Positions 1 through 10,198 of a DNA stretch of 64,000 nucleotides are shown one piece after another. The first letter of the stretch is position 1, and the number at the start of each line of letters is the position of its first letter. The stretch comes from Collinsella sp. TM10-22 (lineage in GTDB: Bacteria; Actinomycetota; Coriobacteriia; Coriobacteriales; Coriobacteriaceae). The stretch is from positions 209,784-273,783 of the forward strand of contig NZ_QSOC01000004.1 in assembly GCF_003466125.1 (NCBI RefSeq). The letters are read 5' to 3'. The position numbers and the translations under genes were made by a program. The notes beneath the pieces were generated by a model. That model made no database searches. It was not told the origin of the DNA and worked only from the letters and a program-made list of their open reading frames with translations.

Positions 1-914
1 ACGATGCGGCGCATAAGCTCCGGCATTTCCTCGTGGGTCGAATCGCCGTAGGTGCGCACCGTGCCGGCGAGGTAGGCCGTGCCGGCAATAACGTTGCGCG
101 CGGTGCCGCCGTGCAGCTCGCCGACGGTGATGACCGCCGGCTCGTAGGGGCTAATCTCGCGCGAAACGATAGTCTGCAAGGCGTTGACAATCTCGGCGGC
201 AACCATAACGGCGTCGTGGCCGCGCTGGGGCATGGCGCCGTGGCATGAGGTGCCGCGTACGTCGATGCGGAACCAGTCGGTGTTGGCCATGCGTGGACCG
301 GGCTCGCAGCTTACGGTGCCGGCATCGACCTCGCTCCAGATATGCGCGGCGTAGGCGCCATCGACGCCGTCGAGCACACCTGTGCCGATCATGAGCTTGG
401 CGCCCTGGCCGTTTTCCTCACTGGGCTGGAAGACGATGCGGATCTCGCCGTGGATGTCGTCGGTCATATGGCGCAGAATCTGCAGCGTGCCGAGCATCAT
501 GGCGATGTGGCAGTCGTGGCCGCAGGCGTGCATGCAGCCCTCGTTGACGCTAGCAAACTCCTCGCCGGTCTGCTCGGTAACGGGCAGGGCGTCGATGTCG
601 GCGCGCAGCAGGATGCGGCGGCGCGGCGTGCCGTCCTCGCGGTAGGCATCGGGCGCGGTGCCGCGAAGGGTTGCCACCAGGCCCGTCTTAAGGGGGCGCT
701 CATAGGGGATATTCATGGCATCGAGCTGATTGGCGATGTCAGAAGTCGTGCGCTCCTCGGCGAGGCTCAGCTCCGGGTGCTTATGGAAGTGGCGGCGCTG
801 CTTGATGATGTAGGGCTCAAACTCGGCAGCGATATCTTGGATGGCTGCGGTGATGTCGTCAGCCGCTCGCACCCCGGTCGCTGCCATAATCTGCTGTGCC
901 TTGGTCTTCGTCAT
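1..914 (-). CDS. M20 family amidohydrolase (C-terminus beyond window)
   Basis: Zn-dependent amidohydrolase of the M20D type (N-acyl-amino acid or hippurate hydrolase-like), expected to be cytoplasmic and to cleave an acyl or peptide amide. The minus-strand reading begins MTKTKAQQIMAATG. It carries HFHKHPELS near residue 40, the metal motif MHACGHDCH around residue 130 and VFQPSEE around residue 160, all typical of the family. The ATG at 914 has an AGGAG Shine-Dalgarno about 10 bases upstream. About 304 residues are present of a usual 390-430, and the 3' end runs off the left edge. The gene is divergent from the amidohydrolase at 1083, so the 170-bp gap between them should hold both promoters. 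The exact substrate cannot be told. Confidence 0.88.
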   Translation of the reverse strand, partial: MTKTKAQQIMAATGVRAADDITAAIQDIAAEFEPYIIKQRRHFHKHPELSLAEERTTSDIANQLDAMNIPYERPLKTGLVATLRGTAPDAYREDGTPRRRILLRADIDALPVTEQTGEEFASVNEGCMHACGHDCHIAMMLGTLQILRHMTDDIHGEIRIVFQPSEENGQGAKLMIGTGVLDGVDGAYAAHIWSEVDAGTVSCEPGPRMANTDWFRIDVRGTSCHGAMPQRGHDAVMVAAEIVNALQTIVSREISPYEPAVITVGELHGGTARNVIAGTAYLAGTVRTYGDSTHEEMPELMRRI

Positions 915-1082
915 GATCGATTTGCTCCTTGCTGGGTTGATCGCAAAATCGTACAGGCTGCCTCCAGTATGCCACCTGCCACTTGGCGTGGCAAAGCAGC
1001 CGTTTGCCGCTTGGGGTTTAGTAACAAGAGTGGGGGAGTACACTCGGGGGTGTTGAATTTCCTGCCAGAGATGGGGATGCCC

Positions 1083-2720
1083 ATGCAACATATCGATCGG
1101 ATAATCCGCTCCAAGAACGTCTTTACCGCACAAGACGGCATCGATGATGCCCGTGAGCTGGCGATTGCCATCGCGGGCGACCGTATCGTCGCGGTCGGCA
1201 AGCCCGACGATGTGATCGCCGCGGCTCCCGCCGTCACGCCGGTTATCGATTACGGCGAGCAGTTTGTTTGCCCCGGTTTCCACGATGCGCACTTGCACTT
1301 CTTCCATACCTCGGTTGGCGCCTCGCCGTACATGCTCATGGATATGGGCACGTCCGAGGCAGCACTGGTACAGCACGCGCTCGAGTTTTCCCAGGACCTG
1401 CCCGATGACGCTTGGGTTGTGACGCAGGGCTGGCGCGACTACCGTTGGGACCCGACCGAGCATCCTACCAAGGCGTCGCTCGATGCGGCATTCCCCGATC
1501 GCCCCTGCGTTATGTATTCGGGCGACGGGCACACGCTGTGGCTCAACAGCCGCGCGCTCGAGGCGCTCGGCGTCTCGCGCGACAGCGAGCCGCCAGCGGG
1601 CGGCAACTACGACAAGGACGCAAACGGCGAACTCACGGGCATTGCGCACGAGGCGGCTGCCATGCAGCTGCTGCCGCGCTGCCTGGAGTGGCTGGGCGAG
1701 GACCGCATCGCGAGCGCTTACGCCGACCAAATGAAGCGTATGGCAGAGCAAGGCATCACCTCAATCTGCGATATGTCGCTCATGCCCATGCCGGGCTGCG
1801 ATTTTATCCGCGACGACGTCTACGACAAACTGCAGGCAGCCGGCAAGCTGGGCATCCGAGCCCATCTGTTCCCCACGCTGCTGGATGACCAGTCGCGCTT
1901 GGAAGAGCTGCAGACCCGCTACGCGAACAACGCGCTGCTCTCGGCGCCGGGTTTTAAGCAGTTTTTCGACGGCGTGTCGAGCGAACACACGGCCTATCTC
2001 ACCGAGCCCTATACCAACCCGCGCTTCCCAGGCGACCAGGGCCGTCTGACGGTTCCTGCCGAGCGTATGCGCAAGCTGGTCCTCGCTGCCGCGGAGCGCG
2101 GTCACACCGTGCGCATCCACGTCATCGGCGACGGTGCCATCCATGCCGCGCTCGATATCTTTGAGGAGGCCGCGGAACTGTACGGCCTGCCCCAGCACGG
2201 TCATAACACGCTCGAGCATCTGGAGAATTTGCTGCCTCAGGACATCGATCGCCTGCGCAAGCTCAACATCATTGCCTCGAGCCAACCCTGCCACATCACG
2301 CTCGACCCAGGTGGTCCGGAGCGCGACCTGGGCCTGGAACGCAGCCGCATCATGTGGCCGTTCGCGACCTATAAGCAGCGCGGTATTCGCCAAGCCTTCG
2401 GTACCGACAGCCCTATCACGCCCGTTACCAGCATGAACGTGCTCTACACGGCTATCACGCGCCAGGACCCCAAAAGCCACTGGCCCGAGGGTGGCTGGCT
2501 GCCGAGCGAGCGCATCGATGCGGCCACGGCTCTGCGCAACTACACCCTGGGCAGCGCCTATGCAGCGGGCGACGAGCAAAACCTCGGCAGCTTGGAGCCC
2601 GGCAAGTATGCCGACCTGGTAGTCCTGGACCAAAACCCGCTCACCATCGACCCCCAAGAACTCCAAGCCACCAAGGTTCAGGCCACCTACCTGGCAGGCA
2701 ACTTGATTTACGAGCGCTAA
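1083..2720 (+). CDS. amidohydrolase family 3 protein (YtcJ-like)
   Basis: Metal-dependent hydrolase of the amidohydrolase-3 group (YtcJ/N-substituted formamide deformylase-like), 545 aa, no signal peptide. Visible motifs are FVCPGFHDAHLHF (HxH metal ligands) near residue 65, RIHVIGDGAI, TLEHLENLL and AFGTDSP, followed by the family's C-terminal return to the beta-sandwich (GKYADLVVLD). The ATG at 1083 is preferred over one at 1071 because a weak GGGGAT lies upstream of it and nothing resembling a ribosome site precedes 1071. The open frame extends to 342, but that stretch is antisense to the M20 gene and is not coding. It is divergent from the M20 amidohydrolase, so the pair may share amide substrates (inference). 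Confidence 0.88.
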   Translation: MQHIDRIIRSKNVFTAQDGIDDARELAIAIAGDRIVAVGKPDDVIAAAPAVTPVIDYGEQFVCPGFHDAHLHFFHTSVGASPYMLMDMGTSEAALVQHALEFSQDLPDDAWVVTQGWRDYRWDPTEHPTKASLDAAFPDRPCVMYSGDGHTLWLNSRALEALGVSRDSEPPAGGNYDKDANGELTGIAHEAAAMQLLPRCLEWLGEDRIASAYADQMKRMAEQGITSICDMSLMPMPGCDFIRDDVYDKLQAAGKLGIRAHLFPTLLDDQSRLEELQTRYANNALLSAPGFKQFFDGVSSEHTAYLTEPYTNPRFPGDQGRLTVPAERMRKLVLAAAERGHTVRIHVIGDGAIHAALDIFEEAAELYGLPQHGHNTLEHLENLLPQDIDRLRKLNIIASSQPCHITLDPGGPERDLGLERSRIMWPFATYKQRGIRQAFGTDSPITPVTSMNVLYTAITRQDPKSHWPEGGWLPSERIDAATALRNYTLGSAYAAGDEQNLGSLEPGKYADLVVLDQNPLTIDPQELQATKVQATYLAGNLIYER

Positions 2721-2787
2721 CCCCATCCGCATCGCCATTTTGCTGCACTGACTTTTCTGAATGCCGTGCCCGATAACGTTGACTCAG

Positions 2788-2930
2788 CTCCCGTGTGGCG
2801 CCGGAGGGGCGGGGCATAAGGTTTATCGCGAGTTCCGCACGAGCCGAAGGCCACTTAATGTGGCCTTCGTGCGAGCAGGACTGCCCGAGCAGGAAACCTT
2901 ATGCCCCGCCCCTCCGGAGCCACACGGGAG
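2788..2930. repeat. long nested palindrome upstream of groES
   Basis: The outer arms 2788-2824 and 2894-2930 are complementary at 36 of 37 positions. Inside lies a second hairpin with arms GAAGGCCAC/GTGGCCTTC around 2847-2870. There is no clear T-run for a simple intrinsic terminator. The 380-bp gap 2721-3100 otherwise holds only the groES leader. No CIRCE (TTAGCACTC-N9-GAGTGCTAA) or HAIR repeat was found there. Confidence 0.85.
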
Positions 2931-3100
2931 CCACCGCTAAGTTATCCCCCCGCATTCAGAAAATCTAAGTGCCAAAAAATAAGATTTTTTGACTCTGTGT
3001 TGTATAACCCGCCATTCGTGGGTACCATTCAACGCGTACGCAAACAAAAAGGGTTAATTCGCGTGGCATAACCGCGCGGCCCAAAAAGGAGGAGACAAGC

Positions 3101-3394
3101 ATGTCGTCTTTGAAGCCGCTTGCAGATCGTGTTCTGGTCAAGCCCGACGAGGCCGAGCAGAAGACCGCTTCTGGTCTGTATATCGCCAGCAACGCTCAGG
3201 AGAAGCCGCAGCGCGGCACCATCGTTGCCGTTGGCGCCGGCAAGGTCAACGACAAGGGTGAGCGCATCCCCATGGACGTCAAGGTCGGTGACGTTGTCAT
3301 CTACGGCAAGTTCGGTGGCAACGAGGTCAAGGTCGACGGCGAGAAGTATCTGCTGATGCGCGCCGACGACATCTACGCCGTCGTCGAGGCCTAG
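3101..3394 (+). CDS. groES: co-chaperonin GroES
   Basis: Heptameric lid of the GroEL folding chamber, cytoplasmic, 97 aa (normal length). The sequence shows LKPLADRVLVKP at the N-terminus, the mobile-loop region EEKPQRGTIVAVG-like after KTASGLYI, and the end YLLMRADDIYAVVEA. The ATG at 3101 follows a strong AAGGAGGAGA ribosome site. It sits 96 bp before groL with no terminator between, so the two are one operon. No CIRCE or HspR operator was recognised upstream. Confidence 0.97.
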   Translation: MSSLKPLADRVLVKPDEAEQKTASGLYIASNAQEKPQRGTIVAVGAGKVNDKGERIPMDVKVGDVVIYGKFGGNEVKVDGEKYLLMRADDIYAVVEA

Positions 3395-3412
3395 TCTCGT
3401 CAGAATCTCTGA

Positions 3413-5128
<1,716 letters not shown>

Positions 5129-5154
5129 GGCCGACAAGGTCTAGAACTCCCACC

Positions 5155-5300
5155 GGGAATCCGCAGGGCGTGACGGGGGTTTCTCTCCGGAACGTCCTCG
5201 GACATGCAAAGAGGCTCCGCATCGCGCTTCGCGCTGCGGAGCCTCTTTGCGTCCTGCGGAATGTTCCGGAGAGAAACCCCCGTCACGCCCCCGGATTCCC
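5155..5300. repeat. long nested palindrome downstream of groL
   Basis: The outer arms 5155-5193 and 5263-5300 are nearly perfectly complementary, differing only in CCGCAGGG versus CCGGGG. An inner perfect 16-bp stem (GCAAAGAGGCTCCGCA and its complement, near 5205-5250) closes over a GC-rich loop. The architecture and length (146 bp) match the palindrome upstream of groES. It could act as the groESL terminator, although a T-run is missing. Confidence 0.85.
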
Positions 5301-5357
5301 TGCGTTTACGGCCTTGGGGTCGGCTCGCGGAGAAGGACGCGGTTGATAGGGATGCGT

Positions 5358-5496
5358 GTCCCGGTCGCTGTTTCGCGCTTTGCGCGAAAGGTGCGCTGCT
5401 TTGGGGTGGGTGGGGGACGGGGTTGTTGCGGTGACTTGTCCCCTTCGCTGTTTCGCGGCTTTGCCGCGGAAAGCGCGACACTTTGGGATGGGTGGG
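5358..5496. repeat. two direct GC-rich hairpin repeats before the FMN riboswitch
   Basis: Two diverged copies (5358-5413 and 5438-5496) start with GTCCC, continue with TCGCTGTTTCGCG and end in GGGTGGG. Each carries a TTCGCG/CGCGAA hairpin. Between them lies GGGGGACGGGG, which faces TTGTCCCC and so forms a further inverted pair. No open frame here looks coding. The rest of the 5129-5613 gap shows nothing else recognisable. Confidence 0.6.
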
Positions 5497-5613
5497 ATAT
5501 ATGGTCGACGCGCCACTCTGTTCTGGACGTATTTCTGCTGCGTTCCCCCCGCCACAAATTACCCTTGGCATACTTGCGCGAATACTCGCTCGTGCTACAC
5601 TTGCAATTGCTGT

Positions 5614-5797
5614 TTCAGGGCGGGGTGAAATTCCCCACTGGCGGTAAATCGGGCGGTGTCAAAGGGGCGCCGTGGCGCAGGCGAGATGCCTGCGACCGAG
5701 CCGATGAGTCCGCGACCCGTGTGTGCGTTGGTTCGCATGCCGGCTGAACTGGTGAGATCCCAGTACCAACGGTTAGAGTCCGGATGAAAGAGGCAGG
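5614..5797 (+). promoter_or_regulatory. FMN riboswitch (RFN element)
   Basis: Conserved RFN segments appear in order: TCAGGGCGGGGTGAAATTCC, CACTGGCGGT, GAGTCCGCGACCC, TGAACTGGTGAGATCCCAGT, ACCAACGGTTAGAGTCCGGA, then TGAAAGA. The P3 region (about 5660-5700) is longer than average. The aptamer ends only about 10 bases before the ribU start, so control is most likely at translation initiation by hiding the AGGTGA ribosome site. No separate terminator hairpin was seen. FMN binding should repress riboflavin uptake. Confidence 0.95.
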
Positions 5798-5804
5798 TGA
5801 TCTT

Positions 5805-6395
5805 ATGTCTGAACAGTCGCAACATATTCATTTTGAGAACACGAATAGGTGGAGCACCAAACAGCTCGTTACCATGGCGCTGATGTGCGCCCTGGGCGCC
5901 CTGTTTATGTATGTGCAGCTACCCATCCTTCCTTCGGCGCCGTTTTTGACGTATGATCCGTCGCTGGTGCCGGCGATGGTGTGTGGGTTTGCGTATGGCC
6001 CTGGTGCCGGCACAGCTGTTGCCGCCATGGCGATCGTAATCCATGCGCTTACCACGGGCGATTGGGTCGGTGCGCTTATGAACTTGGTTGCTACGCTGGG
6101 CTATATTCTCCCCGCGGCTATCGTCTACCAGAAGATGCACACCTATAAGGGTGCCGTGATTGGCCTGGTGCTCGGTGTTGTTGCCGCTACAGCGCTGTCT
6201 ATGGTCGCAAACCTTACCATTGGCGTTTGGTTCTGGTATGGCTCGGTCGATGTGATTGCCCCGCTCATGCTTCCTGCCGTGCTACCGTTCAACCTCATCA
6301 AGACCGTGCTTAACTCGGTGCTCACGCTTGCAGTGTACAAGGCGGTCTCCAATCTCATCACGCCTAAAAAGGACCAGGTCAAAGGCCGCGCATGA
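5805..6395 (+). CDS. ribU: riboflavin ECF transporter S component RibU
   Basis: Membrane substrate-binding subunit of an energy-coupling-factor vitamin importer, 196 aa, with about six hydrophobic segments. The typical start is WSTKQLVTMALMCALGALFMYVQ followed by LPSAPFLTYDPSLVPAMV, the riboflavin S-component signature region. The ATG at 5805 has AGGTGA upstream. An in-frame ATG at 5784 lies inside the riboswitch aptamer and is rejected. The stop overlaps the ecfA start by four bases (ATGA), so they are translationally coupled. The riboswitch supports riboflavin as substrate. Alternative flavin-like substrates cannot be excluded from sequence. Confidence 0.92.
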   Translation: MSEQSQHIHFENTNRWSTKQLVTMALMCALGALFMYVQLPILPSAPFLTYDPSLVPAMVCGFAYGPGAGTAVAAMAIVIHALTTGDWVGALMNLVATLGYILPAAIVYQKMHTYKGAVIGLVLGVVAATALSMVANLTIGVWFWYGSVDVIAPLMLPAVLPFNLIKTVLNSVLTLAVYKAVSNLITPKKDQVKGRA

Positions 6396-8296
6396 TTGAG
6401 TGTCGGGGCGTTTCCTTTAGCTATGACGGTGCCGTGCCGGCGCTTGACGGCGTCGATTTGAACATAGAGGACGGCGAGTTTTTCTGCATCCTCGGCGGAA
6501 ACGGATCGGGCAAGTCGACGTTTGTCAAGCATTTGAACGCGCTACTGCAGCCCGATGCGGGAACGGTGTGCGTCAACGGCATGGACGCGTCCGATCCCGA
6601 GCTGGTCTACGACATTCGCTCGACCGCGGGCATGGTGTTTCAGAATCCCGACGACCAGCTCGTGGCGACGCTTGTCGAGGACGATGTTGCCTTTGGTCCC
6701 GAGAACTTAGGGGTGGAATCCGCCCAGATCGCACAGCGCGTGCGCGAGGCGCTGAAGGCCGTGGGCCTGGTGGGCTTTGAGCGCCACGAGACCCATGCAC
6801 TTTCGGGTGGCCAAAAGCAGCGCGTGGCGCTTGCCGGCGTGCTCGCCATGGAACCGCGCGTGCTCATATTGGACGAGGCTTCTTCGATGCTCGATCCGCG
6901 TGGACACAAGGGCCTCATGAAGGCTTGCCGCGCGTTGCACGATCGCGGCATGACCATCGTGATGATTACGCACTTTATGGAAGAGGCCTCCGAGGCCGAT
7001 CGTGTCGCGGTATTTCGGGCGGGGCGCGTTGCCATGCTCGGTACGCCCGAGGAAATCTTGACGCGGGCGGACGAACTTGCGCAGCTCAATCTGGATATGC
7101 CAGCGTCGTGCTGCTTGGGCATGGAGCTTCGTGCGAAGGGCGTGCCCGTTCATGCGCAGGTGCGCGAGGTGGATATGGTCGCCGAGATTGCGCAGACTTA
7201 TGCCGAGCGAAGTGGGGCAGGCACCGTGGGGCAGTCTTCCGCACCCCAATCGGAAATCGTTGGCGGTACGGTTTCGGCAAGCAACGAAGATGACGTACCA
7301 GAGCCCGTCATCGAACTATCCCATGTTTCGTATAGCTATTCGCTGAGCGCCCGCGAGCGTCGTCGCTGGCGCAAGCGTTCGGCTGTCGCGGACAAATCAA
7401 ACAAACAAGCCCTTTGGGGAAACGACCCCAGCAGCCCGTGGGCGCTGCGCGATGTATCGCTGACGGTGCGCCGCGGCGAGTTCCTGGGCCTTGCGGGTCA
7501 TACCGGTTCGGGTAAGTCGACGCTGGTCCAGCATCTCAACGGTTTGATTCGTCCCCAGGAGGGATCCGTTCGCGCGCTGGGGCTCGATCTGTCAAACAAG
7601 AAAGACGCCGCCGCGGTTAAGGCAAAGGTCGGCGTGGTGTTTCAATATCCCGAGCGTCAGCTGTTTGCCGAAACCGTGGCGCAGGACGTGGCGTTTGGTC
7701 CGCACAACCTTGGCTTGCCGCAAGATGAAGTCGACCGTCGTGTCGAGTCATCGCTCTCGCGCGTGGGCCTCGACCTTTCCACGGTCGGCGACAAGAGCCC
7801 CTTTGAGCTTTCGGGCGGCCAGCAGCGCCGCGTGGCGTTTGCCGGCGTGCTTGCCATGGAACCCGAGGTCCTGGTGCTCGATGAACCCATGGCGGGGCTC
7901 GATCCGGCTGCGCGCAGGGATTTCCTTGAGCTTATCGATCGACTTCACCGTGATGGCCTGACCGTTGTCATGGTTTCGCACAGCATGGATGACCTGGCCA
8001 ATTGCTGCGACCGTATCGTCGTAATGAACGAAGGCGCGGTGTTTGCCGAGGGAACCCCCGAGCAGGTGTTTGCGCATGCCGATGAGCTCAAGTCGATCGG
8101 CTTGGGCGTACCTGCTGCTCAGCGCATGGCGTTGGCGCTCGCGGAAGCGGGCGTGCCGCTGCGTCGCGGCGGGCTCTATACGGTTGAGTCGTTGGCCGAC
8201 GAGTTGGCAGATTTGCTGATCGGTCGCTCGGACGGTTCTTCTAACGTCTCGGACAAGGCCAAATCCGAAACGGTCACGCGAGAGGAGGGTTGCTGA
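6392..8296 (+). CDS. ECF transporter ATPase, two ABC domains fused
   Basis: Energizing subunit of the ECF transporter, 634 aa, equivalent to EcfA1 plus EcfA2 in one chain. Domain 1 has Walker A GGNGSGKST at about residue 35, LSGGQKQR at about 136 and Walker B VLILDEASSMLD. Domain 2 has GHTGSGKST at about 370, LSGGQQRR at about 472 and VLVLDEPMAGLD. In the first domain the residues after the Walker B glutamate are ASSM rather than the usual PTAG. A linker and a basic insertion (RERRRWRKR region, about residue 325) separate the halves. It is cytoplasmic, bound to EcfT. The stop overlaps the ecfT start by one base. Confidence 0.93.
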   Translation: MIECRGVSFSYDGAVPALDGVDLNIEDGEFFCILGGNGSGKSTFVKHLNALLQPDAGTVCVNGMDASDPELVYDIRSTAGMVFQNPDDQLVATLVEDDVAFGPENLGVESAQIAQRVREALKAVGLVGFERHETHALSGGQKQRVALAGVLAMEPRVLILDEASSMLDPRGHKGLMKACRALHDRGMTIVMITHFMEEASEADRVAVFRAGRVAMLGTPEEILTRADELAQLNLDMPASCCLGMELRAKGVPVHAQVREVDMVAEIAQTYAERSGAGTVGQSSAPQSEIVGGTVSASNEDDVPEPVIELSHVSYSYSLSARERRRWRKRSAVADKSNKQALWGNDPSSPWALRDVSLTVRRGEFLGLAGHTGSGKSTLVQHLNGLIRPQEGSVRALGLDLSNKKDAAAVKAKVGVVFQYPERQLFAETVAQDVAFGPHNLGLPQDEVDRRVESSLSRVGLDLSTVGDKSPFELSGGQQRRVAFAGVLAMEPEVLVLDEPMAGLDPAARRDFLELIDRLHRDGLTVVMVSHSMDDLANCCDRIVVMNEGAVFAEGTPEQVFAHADELKSIGLGVPAAQRMALALAEAGVPLRRGGLYTVESLADELADLLIGRSDGSSNVSDKAKSETVTREEGC

Positions 8297-9096
8297 TGGA
8301 GGCGTTTTCGTTTGGCAGCTACTATCCCGGCGATAGTGCAATCCACCGCCTGGACCCGCGAACCAAGTTGCTCTTGGGCTTTGTGTTTCTGATCACGACG
8401 CTCACGGTCAGTGGCTTCCGCGGACTGGCCCCGGTCGCAATTTTCGTTGTGCTGATCTATGCCGTGTCTCGGGTGCCGGCTCGTCGCGCTCTGTCGTCGA
8501 TGGCGCCGCTGCTGGCGATCGTCGCGGTGGTCGCGGTGCTCAACTTGTTTACCGATCAGAGCGGGCGCATCCTGTGGCAGCTCGGCTTTCTGCAGATAAG
8601 CGAGGGTTCGCTGCATTCCGCCGTCTTTATGACGTGCCGCCTGACCTTGATGATGGCCGGTATGAGCGCCATTACGCTCACCACACCGACGCTCGACCTC
8701 ACCGCGGGCTTCGAGCGCCTGCTCGCGCCGTTTGCGCGTGTGGGACTTCCTGCGCACGAGCTCGGCATGATTATGGGCATCGCGCTGCGGTTTATGCCGC
8801 AATTTGCCACCGAAATGAAACAGACGGCCGATGCGCAGGCCAGCCGCGGCGCGCGCGTGACGGGCGGTCCGCTCGGCGGTGTGCGCATGCTCGGCAGTAT
8901 GGCGATTCCGCTGTTCACCGGCGTGTTCCGTCATGCCGAGACGTTGTCTGCCGCCATGGATGCCCGTTGCTATCATGGCGAGCAGGGCCGCACACGTCTG
9001 CATGCGCTTGCATTTGGCCGCGGCGATGCGTTGGCGGCGGTGGTGACGGCGTTGCTGCTCATCTGCGTCATCGTCATCAATCTTCAACTTGTTTAG
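8296..9096 (+). CDS. ecfT: ECF transporter transmembrane component EcfT
   Basis: Membrane scaffold linking the ATPase to S components, 266 aa, hydrophobic with about five transmembrane segments. It starts MEAFSFGSYYPGDSAIHRLDPRTKL, the typical EcfT beginning, and contains the coupling segments ADAQASRGAR and MDARCYHG, which match the family's two Ala-Arg-Gly-type motifs. The ATG at 8296 overlaps the ecfA TGA, and GAGGAGGG lies upstream. A TTG at 8290 is possible but poorer. Last gene of the riboswitch-controlled transport operon, unless the following flavin protein 30 bp downstream is co-transcribed. Confidence 0.93.
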   Translation: MEAFSFGSYYPGDSAIHRLDPRTKLLLGFVFLITTLTVSGFRGLAPVAIFVVLIYAVSRVPARRALSSMAPLLAIVAVVAVLNLFTDQSGRILWQLGFLQISEGSLHSAVFMTCRLTLMMAGMSAITLTTPTLDLTAGFERLLAPFARVGLPAHELGMIMGIALRFMPQFATEMKQTADAQASRGARVTGGPLGGVRMLGSMAIPLFTGVFRHAETLSAAMDARCYHGEQGRTRLHALAFGRGDALAAVVTALLLICVIVINLQLV

Positions 9097-9126
9097 GCGC
9101 GATTTGAGCGCAAGAAAGGGGTCCCT

Positions 9127-9573
9127 ATGACCGACAACGACCGCACGGCTCAGCTTGAGCGCGCCTGTTTGTATCTCAGGCGCATTCCGGCGTGGTATCT
9201 GGCCACGACCGATGTGGCCGACGGACATCAGCCCCGCGTGAGGCCGTTTTCGTTTGCCATGGTCGATGACGGCAAACTGTGGTTTTGCACGTCGCGCGAC
9301 AAGGATGTGTGGGCGGAGCTGAGTGCGAATCCCAAGTTCGAGCTCTCGGGCTGGAAGCCGGGGGAATGTTGGATCGTATTGACCGGCGAGGCCGCACTTG
9401 AGGACGACGCAGTTGCGAGCGACAAGGTGCGTCAAGCGGGTTTTAAGCACATGGTGGGCATCGGCGAGGAACACGAGAGTGCCAACGACGGCCGCCTTGC
9501 TTTCTTTTCGGTCCGCAACATTGCCGCGCGCTTCTGCGATATCGACGGCAGCGAGGAGCGCCTGGAGCTCTAG
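9127..9573 (+). CDS. pyridoxamine 5'-phosphate oxidase-like FMN-binding protein
   Basis: Split-barrel protein of 148 aa, the size of small FMN-binding PNPOx-like proteins. RIPAWYLATTD, PRVRPFSFAMVDDGKLWF and STSRDK-like CTSRDKDVWAEL are the strands and loops that contact flavin in the family. A GAAAGGGG ribosome site precedes the ATG. It lies 30 bp after ecfT, so it probably belongs to the FMN-riboswitch transcript, which would link a flavin user to flavin uptake. Substrate and reaction are unknown. A second homologue follows at 9750. Confidence 0.82.
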   Translation: MTDNDRTAQLERACLYLRRIPAWYLATTDVADGHQPRVRPFSFAMVDDGKLWFCTSRDKDVWAELSANPKFELSGWKPGECWIVLTGEAALEDDAVASDKVRQAGFKHMVGIGEEHESANDGRLAFFSVRNIAARFCDIDGSEERLEL

Positions 9574-9594
9574 CTCACACAAACCAGGCTTCCG

Positions 9595-9719
9595 GGGTAG
9601 TTAATTTGGGACGGGGCTATTTTAGCTACCCCCATATGCCAGTTGACAATTATCCTGGCCAACTAATTCATTGGCAGTTAAGGGATAGCTAAAATAGCCC
9701 CGTCCCAAATTAACTACCC
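9595..9719. repeat. long palindrome with GGGACGGGG core
   Basis: Arms 9595-9628 and 9686-9719 are perfectly complementary over 34 bp. Each contains TTTGGGACGGGGCTATTTTAG or its complement. The loop of about 57 bp contains a weaker GTTG/CAAC pairing. It sits between the two flavin-protein genes. A partial copy of one arm occurs at 23951-23977. Confidence 0.9.
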
Positions 9720-9749
9720 ATCTCAAATTAGCTAGTGGCAGGAGGAACC

Positions 9750-10160
9750 GTGGACGGATTGAATACGGTGTTGGAGTATCTAACGTCGGTGCCGGCGTGG
9801 TATCTGGCGACGAGTGTGGACGGGCAGCCGCATGTGCGTCCGTTCTCGTTTGCACAGATTCAGGACGGCAAGCTGTGGTTTGTAACGGCGCGTACTAAAG
9901 ATGTGTGGCAAGAGCTGCTGCAAAATCAGCGTTTTGAGGCCACGAGTTGGTGGCCGGGCCATGGTTGGTTGATCTTGCGCGGGCGTGCGGGTCTGGATGA
10001 CCAGGCCGCTCCCGATATGCGCGAGGCAGGATGGAAACATCTTGAGCGCTTGAGCGAGCACTATGAGGGGCCTAACGACCCCACGCTCGTCTTCTTTAGC
10101 GTCGAGGATCCCGAGGCGTATATCTGCAACCACGATGAATGGGTGCCGGTCGAGCTGTAG
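9750..10160 (+). CDS. second pyridoxamine 5'-phosphate oxidase-like protein
   Basis: Paralogue of the protein at 9127, 136 aa. VPAWYLATSVDGQPHVRPFS, QDGKLWFVTARTKDVW and FFSVEDPEAYIC align with the same FMN-binding split-barrel core. The GTG at 9750 is chosen because AGGAGG ends four bases upstream. An in-frame GTG at 9735 would lie before that site. The pair is interrupted by the 9595-9719 palindrome, which would split or attenuate the transcript. Function is unknown beyond probable FMN binding. Confidence 0.8.
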   Translation: MDGLNTVLEYLTSVPAWYLATSVDGQPHVRPFSFAQIQDGKLWFVTARTKDVWQELLQNQRFEATSWWPGHGWLILRGRAGLDDQAAPDMREAGWKHLERLSEHYEGPNDPTLVFFSVEDPEAYICNHDEWVPVEL

Positions 10161-10198
10161 TCAGGCTAGCTCATCTTAACAACTTAGTATCCGCATGG

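Noticed and set aside
342..1070. Plus-strand open frame continuous with the amidohydrolase, which would give a 792-residue protein
   Set aside because: This part is antisense to a clear M20 gene with catalytic motifs. The amidohydrolase family begins at about 1083.
2931..3100. CIRCE or HAIR heat-shock operator for groES
   Set aside because: No TTAGCACTC or CTTGAGT inverted repeat could be found in the leader.
5784..5804. Earlier ATG for ribU
   Set aside because: It lies inside the conserved 3' strand of the FMN aptamer and lacks a ribosome site.
8176..9582. 468-residue minus-strand frame over ecfT and the flavin gene
   Set aside because: Arg/His/Ala-rich shadow of real genes with transmembrane and flavin motifs on the other strand.
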